Source: CAVPLM01 sp963713545 (GTDB lineage Bacteria; Actinomycetota; Thermoleophilia; RBG-16-64-13). Taken from it: DNA of 64,000 nt. Numbering within the stretch: position 1 is the stretch's first letter; each line of letters starts with the position of its first letter. The translations under genes were made by a program, and so were the position numbers. The stretch lies in the NCBI GenBank assembly GCA_963713545.1, contig CAVQME010000008.1, positions 62,001 through 126,000 on the forward strand, written 5' to 3'. Shown here piece after piece: positions 50,719 through 59,427 of the stretch. Below the pieces are notes generated by a model. That model did no database searches. It saw only the letters and a list, made by a program, of their open reading frames with translations, and had not been told where the DNA came from.

Positions 50719-51866
50719 GCAGCCAGGAGATCTCCCGACATGGAGAAGTTGATGCCGGCTCCCCACCCACCTGACGCGAGACGAGCGCCCTGGACCAGTT
50801 GGTGAGGCTGCGACGGCATCGTGCCGAGGTCGATCGCCATCAAGTCATAGAAGCCGGCTTCTCCGGTCGACTCCGCATAGATCGCTCGGCGGCCATCGGC
50901 GGCGACGAGAGACTTGTGATCGCCGTCTGAGGTCAGGCGAATCTTCTGCAGTCCGGTGAGGTCGAATGCATAGAGGTCGCTGTCCCCTTCCGCTCCGCCC
51001 TCCCTTGGCTCGGTCCAGACCGCGTAGTCGTCGGTCAGTATCCACCCCAGATCGGCAGAACCGCCGGGCTGCATGGTGAGTCCATCGGCAAGGCGGTATA
51101 GGCTGATCTTCCCACTGGCAAGGTCGCGGTAGCCGACCCAGTCCCCTCCTATCTGAGCAGACATGCCGACCGTATACATCGAGTCGTGCCACCTGGTACA
51201 GATAGTCCTGAGAGTACCAGTGCCCAGATCGCGGAACATGACACTATCCTCATACATCCTTCCCAATGCCGGGCTGAACTTCTCCCAGACGATACGTCCG
51301 CGATCCAGCCGGGGCGAAAAGTCGTTGACATCGTCATTTGTGATCTTGGTCCATCCGTGGTCAACCAGGTCGTAGGCGACGATCTCCCCGTCGCCGTCAT
51401 CAAGGATCAAGACCACGTAGTCGCCGTCCGTGCCGGCAACCGAGACGATCGTGGTGCCGCTGGCTTGAAAAGCAGTCAGGATCCCGGTCGAGAGCTGATA
51501 GAGGAACCACTGATCGTCCCCACGGCTGAACGCAGTCGCATAGTCCCCTGCAACGGACAGGTCGGGGGCGACATCCGGGCTGCCGGCGGGCAGGTCGACG
51601 ATCGTGGTAGTGGCCCCGCTGGACAGCTGGCGCAGTCTGACCGCCCAGCCGGACCCGGTCTTCTGTGCCCAGACGAGGTGTGTCTGGCTCAGTTGTGGAT
51701 GCTCGTCATCGACGCCGTTGCTCGTGAGAATCCCCGTGGTCCAATGCCCCGCGGCTTTGGCGTCACCTGGAGAGCCGAGCGAAGCCACGATCACCAGGGC
51801 TGCCAGCACGAGGACCAGTCCGAACACGCGCGTGCGAGCGGGGATCGAACCAGGTCTGTGTTCCAT
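50064..51866 (-). CDS. SLH-anchored beta-propeller surface protein, copy 2
   Basis: 600 residues from the ATG at 51866 (GGGGGTG 5 bases upstream). Same plan as copy 1: signal peptide to GDAKA, propeller-like blades (~33-385; 'SQTHLVWAQKTGSGWAVRLR', 'VAGDYATAFSRGDDQW', 'TDDYAVWTEPREGGAEGDSDLYAF'), then three SLH modules. The blade region shares only moderate similarity with copy 1 while the SLH part is identical in protein, so selection or conversion acts differently on the two parts. Tandem with copy 1. Confidence 0.88.
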   Translation of the reverse strand: MEHRPGSIPARTRVFGLVLVLAALVIVASLGSPGDAKAAGHWTTGILTSNGVDDEHPQLSQTHLVWAQKTGSGWAVRLRQLSSGATTTIVDLPAGSPDVAPDLSVAGDYATAFSRGDDQWFLYQLSTGILTAFQASGTTIVSVAGTDGDYVVLILDDGDGEIVAYDLVDHGWTKITNDDVNDFSPRLDRGRIVWEKFSPALGRMYEDSVMFRDLGTGTLRTICTRWHDSMYTVGMSAQIGGDWVGYRDLASGKISLYRLADGLTMQPGGSADLGWILTDDYAVWTEPREGGAEGDSDLYAFDLTGLQKIRLTSDGDHKSLVAADGRRAIYAESTGEAGFYDLMAIDLGTMPSQPHQLVQGARLASGGWGAGINFSMSGDLLAAVINDGTDNEIAWALWVEEEEPPTFTDVPAGHPYREAVEGLAARGIVSGYDGTTFGVSDLVKRQQFAKMIVGTLGLTPVEADFPHPDVPFTDLGADDPGNLYPHEFIAVCARNQITLGKTPTTFDPYAYITRAQVISMVVRAADRLAPGTLATPGASWMGVLSSADPTHGSNIKRAEFNGLLAGIQGPAGTLAGWLTGGYATRGEVAQILWNLLSKLE

Positions 51867-51944
51867 GTCTTCACCCCCGACTTGTGCCGAGACGGACAGC
51901 GCACGATCCGCGTCCGAGTCCCGGCCTGTGGCGCCGCTAGGTCA

Positions 51945-51973
51945 ATCTTAGGGTTGCCGCCGCGGATAGGCAA
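51945..51973 (-). promoter_or_regulatory. sigma70-like promoter of SLH propeller copy 2
   Basis: Minus strand: -35 TTGCCT (51973-51968), 17-base spacer, -10 TAAGAT (51950-51945), then TGACC and a downstream AGCGGyGCCACrGGCC stretch shared with the copy 1 promoter. Spacer sequences differ between the copies, so the boxes are kept while the spacer drifts, which supports function. Confidence 0.7.
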
Positions 51974-52052
51974 CGACCTCTTTCAGCGGGCCCAATGTGA
52001 GGCCTCAGCGGCAGCCATAGGTCTACCGCGATGCCCGACCGGTCCGCGGTTG

Positions 52053-52427
52053 TTACCTCGAGGCCTCGCTCATGACCTCACCGACTCGGAATTCGACCAT
52101 GCGGCGGATCAGGTCGGCAGGCATCGGCCGGTCGAGGGGGAATTGGACCGATCCCTTGCCCCGTTTGTATGGCTCTAGTTCTTCCGCGAACGCCTCGCCG
52201 ACGGTCACCGCTCCTGGGTAGAAACCGATGTGTCTCGCAAAACCCGCGAAATGCACCAGGTGACGCCCGTTCAGGTCGAGGGTGGGAATGGCGTAACTGA
52301 TAGTCTCCGTCGTCCCAGGCGCGGTCGTGCGAATGACCGCCCGCACTTCCTGCAGGACCTCCTGCGTCTCCGGAGGGAACCCCGCGATGTACTCGTCTAC
52401 TGAAGAGGCGTTCGGTCTCTTCGTCAT
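52053..52427 (-). CDS. DUF1801 / YdhG-like protein
   Basis: 124 residues from the ATG at 52427 (GAGGTG 6 bases upstream). Pattern: 'SSVDEYIAGFPPETQEVLQEVRAVIR', 'ETISYAIPTLDLNGRHLVHFAGFARHIGFYP', 'YKRGKGSVQFPLDRPMPADLIRRMVEFRV'. This is the DUF1801 family (E. coli YdhG / Bacillus frataxin-like Fra group), of which some have iron-chaperone activity. Function here is not established. Confidence 0.85.
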   Translation of the reverse strand: MTKRPNASSVDEYIAGFPPETQEVLQEVRAVIRTTAPGTTETISYAIPTLDLNGRHLVHFAGFARHIGFYPGAVTVGEAFAEELEPYKRGKGSVQFPLDRPMPADLIRRMVEFRVGEVMSEASR

Positions 52428-52596
52428 CTTGGGCACCTCACTTTCGCACGCGACCCAGCCTCTCGTCTCGACGACGGTCCAGCCCGCGCAGCAGTGTCTG
52501 GACCCAGCCGTGATCATGTCCCATTGTGGCAGATTGGACCCGATCTACGCCCAAACGGCGCATTGCCACACGGCAAACCAACGTCTATCCTTGTCG

Positions 52597-52613
52597 TACG
52601 AGAACTTCTCGTA
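52597..52613. promoter_or_regulatory. 17-bp palindrome upstream of the polyphosphate operon
   Basis: TACGAGAACTTCTCGTA: perfect 8-bp arms around a single C, 39 bases upstream of the GTG at 52653 and beside a TTGTCG word that could be a -35. Size and position suit a dimeric-repressor operator. No regulator gene is adjacent. Confidence 0.5.
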
Positions 52614-52652
52614 TGCGTCGACCGAGTAACTTACTAGGTAGGGTGACGGACC

Positions 52653-53240
52653 GTGGACAAGATCGTTCCGCGCTGGGAGTGGCGCACTTTCGGAACCGAC
52701 TTCGGGGAGGCGGATGCCCGTTTTGCAGCCATGGACCCGGAGATCACCCAGGAGAGCGACGAGATCTACCTGGTCTCTTCGGTCGTAGACAAGGCTGTGA
52801 AGCTGCGCGCAGGTCTGATGGACATCAAGTCGCTTGAGCGAGTGAGCGACGCAGGCCTGGAGCAGTGGCGACCCGTCTTGAAGGCGGAGGTGCCGCTTTC
52901 CCCGGAGAATGCGGAGAGGGTCTGCGCGGCTCTTGGTGCCGCCCCGCCGGCCACCCGGAGAGACAGCTACACACTCGAGCAACTCGTGGAAGAACTGCGC
53001 GGATCGCAGCCGGATCTGCGTACGGCCCCACTTCACAAGAAGCGCCTGCATTACACCGTTGGCGGGTGCATGGCCGAGATAGCCGAGGTACTCGTCGAGG
53101 GCGAAGTGTCACGGACGCTGGCTCTCGAGTCAGAAGATCCCGACCGAGTGCTCGCCGCAATGCGGGATCTCAAGCTCACCGGACGCGAGAACACGAGCTA
53201 TCCCCGGTGGCTCGGCGCCAGCGCCGGTCTCGGAAGCTAG
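52653..53240 (+). CDS. CYTH-like protein beside exopolyphosphatase
   Basis: 195 residues from GTG 52653 (GTAGGGTGA upstream). Begins PRWEWRTFGTDFGEADARF (an abbreviated form of the ExExK start of CYTH tunnels); later 'EIYLVSSVVDKAVKLRAGLMDIKSLERV' and 'WRPVLKAEVPLS', and C-terminal 'CMAEIAEVLVEGEVSRTLALESEDPDRVLAAMRDL'. Alternating charged strands of a tunnel fold are visible. CYTH folds bind triphosphate or polyphosphate. The gene ends 11 bases before ppx, so a joint role in polyphosphate is likely. Confidence 0.65.
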   Translation: MDKIVPRWEWRTFGTDFGEADARFAAMDPEITQESDEIYLVSSVVDKAVKLRAGLMDIKSLERVSDAGLEQWRPVLKAEVPLSPENAERVCAALGAAPPATRRDSYTLEQLVEELRGSQPDLRTAPLHKKRLHYTVGGCMAEIAEVLVEGEVSRTLALESEDPDRVLAAMRDLKLTGRENTSYPRWLGASAGLGS

Positions 53241-53251
53241 CCGGGACATCC

Positions 53252-54172
53252 GTGCCCGTATTCGCTGTCATAGACGTCGGGACCAACTCGGTCAAGTTTC
53301 ACATCGGGGAACGCCTCGAGGACGGCTCGTGGCGCACGCTCGTCGACAGGTCGGAGGTGACGCGCCTTGGGGAAGGCCTGCGGGAGGGAGGCGATTTCAG
53401 GCCCGCCGCTATCGAGAGGACCGTCGAGGCAATCGCGGGGATGGCAGAGGAAGCTGAGCTCCACGGTGCGTCTGCATTGGCCGCTGTCGGGACGATGGGC
53501 CTGCGGATCGCGCGGAACTCGGATACGGTCATCGCCGACGTGCGCGAGCGCTGCGGCGTGGAGCTCGAGGTGATACCCGGCGAGGAAGAGGCGCGGCTCG
53601 CTTACGTCGCTGTGCTCTCGGGGCTGGGCCTGGTCACCGGAAGCCTGGTGATCTTCGACACTGGGGGCGGCAGCACGCAGTTCACGATCGGCCGGGGTAT
53701 AGAGGTCGACGATCGCTTCAGTCTCAACCTCGGCGCCGTCCGCCTTACCGAGCAGTTCGGGCTCGATGGCCCGGTGACCCCGGAAGGCCTGACGGAAACA
53801 CTGGACGCGATCTCCGTCGAACTCAGCCGTCTCGACGACGTCCCCCGCCCAGATTCCCTCGTAGGCATGGGCGGGGCCATCACCAACATGACGGCGGTGA
53901 TGCACGGCCTCGCGGTCTACGACCCGGAAAAGGTGCAGGGTTCGGTATTGGGCCGGGACGAGGTCGACCGCCAGATCGAGCTCTACCGTTCCCGGGACAG
54001 CGACGCCCGTCGGCAGATCGTCGGCCTTCAACCGCGTCGCGCTGAGGTCATCCTCGCGGGTGCCTGCGTGGTCCGAACCGTCATGGACAAACTCGAACGC
54101 GAGACCCTGTCGGTGAGCGACAGCGGGCTCCGCCACGGACTGCTGGCCGACCGTTTCGGCTGGACAAGCTAG
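53252..54172 (+). CDS. Ppx/GppA family exopolyphosphatase
   Basis: 306 residues from GTG 53252. ASKHA fold: phosphate-1 FAVIDVGTNSVKFHIGE, 'ALAAVGTMGLRIARNSD', catalytic Glu in VIPGEEEARLAY, phosphate-2 LVIFDTGGGSTQFTIGR, adenosine-like 'LVGMGGAITNMTAVMHG', and 'RRAEVILAGACVVRTVMDKL'. It lacks the C-terminal HD domain of long forms, so it is the short Ppx1/MTH-type size. It removes terminal phosphates from polyphosphate or ppGpp-type substrates. Confidence 0.9.
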   Translation: MPVFAVIDVGTNSVKFHIGERLEDGSWRTLVDRSEVTRLGEGLREGGDFRPAAIERTVEAIAGMAEEAELHGASALAAVGTMGLRIARNSDTVIADVRERCGVELEVIPGEEEARLAYVAVLSGLGLVTGSLVIFDTGGGSTQFTIGRGIEVDDRFSLNLGAVRLTEQFGLDGPVTPEGLTETLDAISVELSRLDDVPRPDSLVGMGGAITNMTAVMHGLAVYDPEKVQGSVLGRDEVDRQIELYRSRDSDARRQIVGLQPRRAEVILAGACVVRTVMDKLERETLSVSDSGLRHGLLADRFGWTS

Positions 54173-54204
54173 CGTAAAGACGCGATCAACAAGGGGGGAG
54201 TACG

Positions 54205-55149
54205 GTGGCAAAGAAGAAGAAGGATTCCAAGAAGCCCGGCAAGTCGTCCAAGGATCGTCAGGTGAAGCCAGCTGCGCCGCCTGCGGCACCGGTTGCTTCG
54301 GGGGCCCCCACAGCACCAGGCACGACTCAGACCACCGGCGCTGCAGGGCCCGGCAAGCGGGGGGCCCCGCTGACCCCCGACCAGCTCACAGACCTCCTCC
54401 AGATCATTCCTGCTTCGGATAGCATAGAGTTAAAGGTCACCGTCAGTGAATCGAACCAACGCTCGACGATCGCGGCACTCCAGATGGACCCTCTGGATGC
54501 ACAGATCCGTCAGGTCTTCTTCTTCGACACGCCCGACCTGGCACTCGACCGAGCGGGAGTGGTCGTTCGCGCTCGCCGGATCCAGGGTAAAGGTGGTGAC
54601 TCGGTCGTCAAGCTGCGGCCGGTCGTTCCTCAGGAACTCCCCGAAGAACTGCGCACGTCGCCCGCCTTTGTCGTCGAGGTCGACGCCATGCCGGGTGGGT
54701 TCGTCTGCTCGGGGACGCTCAAGAACCGGGTGGATCCTCAGCAGATCAGAGAGGCTGTCACCGGCGGTTTCCCAGTGCGCAAGCTCTTCACGAAACAGCA
54801 GCTCGCCCTTGTGGCCGAGCACGGGCCCGAGGGCGTCACGCTCGACGACCTCTCGGTGCTGGGGCCGATCTTCGTGCTGAAGCTGCCCTTCTTCCCCAAG
54901 GGTCTCAAGCAGCGACTCGTCGCGGAGATGTGGCTCTATCCAGATGGAAGCCGGATCCTCGAGCTCTCGACCAAGTGCCTACCCTCGGAGATCATCACGG
55001 TCATGGGCGAGTCACGGCGTTTCCTTGACGAACGAGGGATCGATCGTAGCGGCGACCAGCAGGCCAAGACGAAGCGGGCGCTGACGTTCTTCGCGAAAGA
55101 GATCAAAGCGGCCCAGGGAGATCAGGCCGCAGCCGCGACGGCGGACTGA
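54205..55149 (+). CDS. CYTH domain protein with disordered N-terminus
   Basis: 314 residues from GTG 54205 (GGGGGGAG 5 bases upstream). Residues 1-55 are a Lys-rich then Pro/Ala-rich tail (MAKKKKDSKKPGKSSKDRQ). The CYTH core starts at 'IELKVTVSESNQRST' and includes RQVFFFDTPDLALDRAGVVV, 'RARRIQGKGGDSVVKLRPVV' and 'KLFTKQQLALV'. A basic extension beside polyphosphate enzymes suggests it may bind the polymer. Third gene of the polyphosphate operon, convergent with ppk2. Confidence 0.8.
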   Translation: MAKKKKDSKKPGKSSKDRQVKPAAPPAAPVASGAPTAPGTTQTTGAAGPGKRGAPLTPDQLTDLLQIIPASDSIELKVTVSESNQRSTIAALQMDPLDAQIRQVFFFDTPDLALDRAGVVVRARRIQGKGGDSVVKLRPVVPQELPEELRTSPAFVVEVDAMPGGFVCSGTLKNRVDPQQIREAVTGGFPVRKLFTKQQLALVAEHGPEGVTLDDLSVLGPIFVLKLPFFPKGLKQRLVAEMWLYPDGSRILELSTKCLPSEIITVMGESRRFLDERGIDRSGDQQAKTKRALTFFAKEIKAAQGDQAAAATAD

Positions 55150-55166
55150 CCGGCGCCGACCGACTG

Positions 55167-56036
55167 CTAGCTGCTCTCTTTTGCGGCCGCCTCGTATAGA
55201 CGCCTGATTTCCCGGATTTCCACGGACGGTGGCGGGAACTGCATTTTGAGCGATTCCAGCGTCTCCACCAGGATGCGTGATATGGCCAGGTTGCGGAACC
55301 GCTTGCGATTCGCGGGGATGACGTACCACGGAGCGCATTCGGTGCTGCACTTCGAGATAGCGTCCTCGTAGGCCTTCAGATACTCGTCCCACAGTCTCCG
55401 CTCTGCGTAGTCGCCGGCGCTGATCTTCCAGTGCTTAGTCGGATCATCGAGTCGATCTTTGAACCGGGCCAGTTGCTCCTTCTTGTCGATATGGAGAAAG
55501 AACTTCATAATGACGGTTCCGTTCTCCGAGAGATGTTCCTCAAAATCGTTGATCTGGTCGTAGCGCTCTGACCAGATCTCCTTTGGCACCAGACCATGTA
55601 CGCGTACTACGAGCACGTCCTCGTAGTGCGAGCGGTTGAACACCACGACCCGACCCTTGGCAGGCGTGACTTTGTGTGCCCGCCAGAGGTAGTCGTGTGC
55701 CATCTCCTCGGCCGAAGGGACTTTGAACTGTTGGACGGTGACGCCCTGCGGGTTCATGGAGGAGATCACGTGGTTCACCGTGCCGTCTTTGCCTCCCCCA
55801 TCCATTGCCTGTAGAACGATCAGAAGCGACCACTTGCATTCTGCGAACATGAGAACTTGAAGCTCGGCCAATCGCTGCGTGAGTTGGGCCAGCTCTTGTT
55901 CTGCGACGGTCCTTTCCTTGTACTCCCCGTAGTCGTCGGCATCGATCTGGCTGAGCTTCACCCCGGACCCAGGCTTGACTCGAAACATGTCCGGGAATCT
56001 CACGGATGGTTCGCTACACCTGTCCTTGCCGCCCAT
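55167..56036 (-). CDS. ppk2: polyphosphate kinase 2 family phosphotransferase
   Basis: 289 residues. Walker A-like 'IVLQAMDGGGKDGTVNHVI' (D79, K83), 'GVTVQQFKVPSAEEMAHDYLWRAHK' with the lid, Walker B-like 'VVVFNRSHYEDVLVVRVHG', and 'HWKISAGDYAERRLWDEYLKAYEDAI'. The DGGGKDGT motif and length fit class I/III PPK2, which use polyphosphate to make NDP or NTP. Upstream neighbours Ppx and two CYTH proteins complete a polyphosphate module. Confidence 0.93.
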   Translation of the reverse strand: MGGKDRCSEPSVRFPDMFRVKPGSGVKLSQIDADDYGEYKERTVAEQELAQLTQRLAELQVLMFAECKWSLLIVLQAMDGGGKDGTVNHVISSMNPQGVTVQQFKVPSAEEMAHDYLWRAHKVTPAKGRVVVFNRSHYEDVLVVRVHGLVPKEIWSERYDQINDFEEHLSENGTVIMKFFLHIDKKEQLARFKDRLDDPTKHWKISAGDYAERRLWDEYLKAYEDAISKCSTECAPWYVIPANRKRFRNLAISRILVETLESLKMQFPPPSVEIREIRRLYEAAAKESS

Positions 56037-56159
56037 GCCATCTCCTTTGTCAAGTTCCGGACGTAGCTCAACCCACTGTAGCGCGTCTTGGCCTACCTGA
56101 GCACCGGTTTGCGCAAGGAGCGACCGCCGCGGGGAATTCCAGCCCCCCCGCCCTGTTGG

Positions 56160-56864
56160 CTACTCCACCGTGATCTCCGTCAACCACTTGACCCAGAAGT
56201 TGCCGTTCTGGCCCGGGAAGACGGCACGCACAGGAAAACCATGCAGTACTGGAATAGGTTGCCCCATCAGTTCGTAGGCCAGAAAGTTCTCCGCCGTACG
56301 AGCCGTCTCGAGACCGAGAGCCATCGAGTAGCCGTCCGCGCTCGTCATCTTGATCCGCTCGGCGCCGGGTTGCACCCCCGCCATCTCCAGGATCGTGGCT
56401 AGAGATGCACCGGACCAAGTGGCATGGTCCACGAAGAAGCCCTTGCACTCCAGCGCAGGTGACGCCGTCTTCTTCGGCAGCCTACGCAGGTCGTCGTACG
56501 TAAGGCTAAGCTCCGTGGCCACCAGACCGCTCACCTTGAGCCGGTAGCTTTCGAAATCCACGTCCGTGGGTGTGCCCGTCATGTGCAACCCAGTGGCCGG
56601 ATCCACCTCTAGATAGCCGGGGATCTCGGCGGGCAGCGTCGGCACCGTTATGGACTCCAGATCGCCGGCAGCGAGTGTCGTCACAGTCGGCACAGTCGTC
56701 ACAGTCGTCGCGGCGCCGCCGGTCGTCGCCGACGTGCCCGACGTCTGAGTATCGGCGCCAGACCCCGCGGCCGCGGTGGTCTCCGCCGTGCTCGTTTGGT
56801 CTCCACACGCGACTATTCCCAGCGCCAGCACCACGGCGCCGATGACTATCATCATCTTCAACAT
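56160..56864 (-). CDS. lipoprotein with sulfite-oxidase-type molybdopterin-binding domain
   Basis: 234 residues from the ATG at 56864, set by GGGAGG 4 bases upstream; the longer frame is rejected. Lipobox LGIVAC|GDQ, then a Thr/Ala-rich linker (22-70), then the YedY/SUOX-type fold: 'YRLKVSGLVATELSLTYDDLRRLPKKTASPALECKGFF' with a candidate Mo-ligand Cys in ALECKGFF, 'WSGASLATILEMAGV', 'DGYSMALGLETA', and 'GFPVRAVFPGQNGNFWVKWLTEI'. An outer-face oxidoreductase is plausible. It is the larger relative of the protein at 22700. Confidence 0.85.
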   Translation of the reverse strand: MLKMMIVIGAVVLALGIVACGDQTSTAETTAAAGSGADTQTSGTSATTGGAATTVTTVPTVTTLAAGDLESITVPTLPAEIPGYLEVDPATGLHMTGTPTDVDFESYRLKVSGLVATELSLTYDDLRRLPKKTASPALECKGFFVDHATWSGASLATILEMAGVQPGAERIKMTSADGYSMALGLETARTAENFLAYELMGQPIPVLHGFPVRAVFPGQNGNFWVKWLTEITVE

Positions 56865-57042
56865 GAACCCTCCCGATCGAATCGCCAGGCCGCGGGATAG
56901 CGGCCGTCGATAGGACGGGCGGTCTCGACGCCGGGTGCCTGCGGGGCCTGCACGCCTCGGACTGATACCCTTGTCGTGCGCATCGGCCGAAGGCTCTTCA
57001 CGGCAACCCATGCGAAAAGGCCGCGACCCCAGGGGGAATCGA

Positions 57043-57519
57043 GTGAGTCGACTGGATCCCGCCAAGCTCCATGTCACCTTCGCACCCGGGGTATCTCCTC
57101 AGGGTCCGGTGATTCCCCGCGCATATACCCTTACCCATTCGGATTCTACAGGAGAGCTGTTCCTCACCGTGGGCTCCACTTACGACCGTCGGCAGATCTC
57201 CGGCTGGTACACGCGCCTCATGCGCGATGAGGTGCTCGCTAAGTGGCAGGCAGAAGACGCGCCGCGGCTCGACGTCCACTGTCACGTCAGCGGCGGCCTT
57301 GTTGTCGGCGCGGCCCAGTGGCGGTACGACATCTTCCGCGGCCACCTGCCGATGGTCATCGAGGCCTTTCGCCACGGCGACCGTGAGCTTTTCGCTGCGC
57401 ACCCACATCTGGACGAAGCACCGGTCATGGTCTGCTTCCACTCGGCCCGTGCCCGATTCGACGTCACGGAGGACTGGGGCCGGTTGCGCGACTACCGCGG
57501 CACGGCCGCGACGGCGTAG
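57043..57519 (+). CDS. bacterial Staygreen (SGR) family protein
   Basis: 158 residues from GTG 57043 (GGGGGA 5 bases upstream). Staygreen pattern: KLHVTFAPGVSPQGPVIPRA, 'YTLTHSDSTGELFLTVG', 'WYTRLMRDEVLAKWQ', 'LDVHCHVSGGLVVGAAQWRYDIFRGHLPMVIEAFRHGDRELFAAHP', 'APVMVCFHS'. Plant SGR is a magnesium dechelatase acting on chlorophyll; bacterial homologues occur in non-phototrophs and their native substrate is unclear. No chlorophyll or tetrapyrrole gene is nearby. Confidence 0.85.
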   Translation: MSRLDPAKLHVTFAPGVSPQGPVIPRAYTLTHSDSTGELFLTVGSTYDRRQISGWYTRLMRDEVLAKWQAEDAPRLDVHCHVSGGLVVGAAQWRYDIFRGHLPMVIEAFRHGDRELFAAHPHLDEAPVMVCFHSARARFDVTEDWGRLRDYRGTAATA

Positions 57520-57587
57520 CCGCCCGGGCCGGCCGGCAGGTCCGTGAGCCGGGGCGGACGGCGGACCGGTCCACCCAGGGACCGATC

Positions 57588-58826
57588 TCAGTTCACGGTC
57601 ACCGTCTCGGTCCGCGTGACCGGCAGGCCCCGTACGCCGCACTCGGCCACAAAGGCATCGCGCACCTCCCGGGGCAGCTCTTCCGGGCAGACAATCCCGG
57701 TCTCGGCTATCCGTCCTTCCACGATGAGCTCCGCATAGATGGAGGCCGGTGTGCTCGTCCCATATGACACGCTGGTGGCCCCGGGGATCCGTTCGTTCAC
57801 CCACTTGATGTCAGGGGGGAAGACAGCGTGACTGATGCCGGCCGGTTTCCCGCCCTGCTCGCCGATGCAGTCCACCGTAAGCACCCCGTAGTCGGTGATC
57901 TGCCCGGCCAGGGCCAGCCGCTCCAGCTCTTCCATGGGTGGGTTGGGAGGCAGAGTGCAGACGAAGACGTCGATGGGCCGCACCTCTGAGCCGTCTTTGA
58001 GCGTCACAGGGACCTTGCTGGTCATGCCCGAAGACACCAGGGCCATGTCGGCATCGAGACCCTCCTCCGGGCCGCCCATCTTGAAGTCCACGTAGCGCAG
58101 GCCCTTGTCGCCGTAGCGGCGCGGCAGAAGCCGGGGAAGCGTGCTCACCTCCTCGTGGTCGTGGCAGATGACCACGCCCGCTCCGAAGGGCGCCGGGAAC
58201 GGGTAAGTCTCGCGCCGTGCGAAGATCTCTACCCGTTTGAACTCGCCGTCCTCGTAGAGCAGCGGGGGCTGCGCGCAATCGGTGTAGTAGGTCTCCTGCG
58301 ACCACACCTGGAGCGGCACCGGCGAGTCGAAGATCGCGTAGTCCTTGATGCGGATCTCGTAGCAGCGCTCGAGGTCTTCATAGCCGTTGGCGGCGAGAGT
58401 GTTGGTGAACCCCGGGTCCATTCCCGTGCTGAGCAAGGCCAGGATTCCATTCTTGGCAAATTCTGGCGCAAGCGTCATCTGCTCGAGATAGGCCTCGTCG
58501 ATAGTCCTGGTCCTAGTCTGTCCGGAGGCCATGTCCTGGTAGGCAGCGCCGCTCTCCAGGCAGGCGCGCATGATGGACATGTTGTACTCGGGGATGACCG
58601 CATTGACGACCAGTCTGGCCCCCTCCGCGGCTTTGGCGACCATTGCTGTATCGGCCGCGTCGAGTACGACCGGGGTGGTCTTGCCTCCCCCCACCCGCCC
58701 GGCGACCAACCGAGCCCGTCCCTCGTCGTAGTCGCCAAGGACGATCTCGCTGACCACCGGATTGTGAGCCAGGTTCCAGGTGAGCACGTGGCCCTGCTGG
58801 CCCGCCCCCACGATGACGACCTTCAT
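57588..58826 (-). CDS. saccharopine dehydrogenase family protein
   Basis: 412 residues from the ATG at 58826 (GGAGG 8 bases upstream). Rossmann start VVIVGAGQQGHVLTWNLAHN, 'LVVNAVIPEYNMSIMRACLESGAAYQDMA', 'STGMDPGFTNTLAANGY', and a C-terminal 'GISHAVFPPDIKWVNERIPGATSVSYG'. Members make or break a C-N bond with NAD(P); lysine or polyamine substrates (carboxynorspermidine-type) are possible. No partner gene is adjacent, so the substrate is open. Confidence 0.87.
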   Translation of the reverse strand: MKVVIVGAGQQGHVLTWNLAHNPVVSEIVLGDYDEGRARLVAGRVGGGKTTPVVLDAADTAMVAKAAEGARLVVNAVIPEYNMSIMRACLESGAAYQDMASGQTRTRTIDEAYLEQMTLAPEFAKNGILALLSTGMDPGFTNTLAANGYEDLERCYEIRIKDYAIFDSPVPLQVWSQETYYTDCAQPPLLYEDGEFKRVEIFARRETYPFPAPFGAGVVICHDHEEVSTLPRLLPRRYGDKGLRYVDFKMGGPEEGLDADMALVSSGMTSKVPVTLKDGSEVRPIDVFVCTLPPNPPMEELERLALAGQITDYGVLTVDCIGEQGGKPAGISHAVFPPDIKWVNERIPGATSVSYGTSTPASIYAELIVEGRIAETGIVCPEELPREVRDAFVAECGVRGLPVTRTETVTVN

Positions 58827-58975
58827 GTCCGGCCTCCTTCCCATGCTCCTCGGCCCTGCAGGAGCTCTCCCATTACACCTGTGACGTCACCGATGATATC
58901 CGAATTGACGCGTTCGCCTTCTCCCACTACGGTAGTGGAAGGTCTCGCAAAGCCAACCGGTGGAACGGAGTGAGA

Positions 58976-59317
58976 ATGAGTCCGGAAGCTAGCGACCAGG
59001 AATGTCTGGAAGCCCTCCGCACGCAGCTTGCCGGGCTGCCCGGCGTCCGCGAGGGCAAGATGTTCGGCTTCCCGGCGTTCTTCGTGGGCAAGAAGCTCTT
59101 CGCCTGCGTCTACGGAGATGTGGTCGGGTTCAAGGTACCCGAGGACCTGGCCCGGCGGCTCCTCGAGGATCCGCGCTTTGCCCCATTTCAGCCCCGCGGC
59201 AGACAAAGGATGCGCGAGTGGGTCCAATTCCCGTGCGCTCCTCATGCAGAGATCGAGGATTACCAGGAGGTGCTCCTCGCATCGTATGAGTATGTCGGGA
59301 GCGGGGGCGACTCATAG
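58976..59317 (+). CDS. TfoX N-terminal-like protein
   Basis: 113 residues from the ATG at 58976 (CGGAGTGAG upstream). Pattern 'VREGKMFGFPAFFVGKKLFACVYGDVVGFKVPEDLARRLL' and 'REWVQFP ... DYQEVLLASYEYV' is that of TfoX-N/YjbR-like small proteins. Function unknown. Divergent from the saccharopine-dehydrogenase-like gene. Confidence 0.82.
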   Translation: MSPEASDQECLEALRTQLAGLPGVREGKMFGFPAFFVGKKLFACVYGDVVGFKVPEDLARRLLEDPRFAPFQPRGRQRMREWVQFPCAPHAEIEDYQEVLLASYEYVGSGGDS

Positions 59318-59427
59318 GGCCACGCGCAGCGATCAGGCGATCGCGGTGCGGTCGCTACTGGAATCGAAGGCCACCAAGCCGTCGCCAGGGCGATAAGCAG
59401 CACTGTCCGCTCGCGGGTCGAGCCGCC

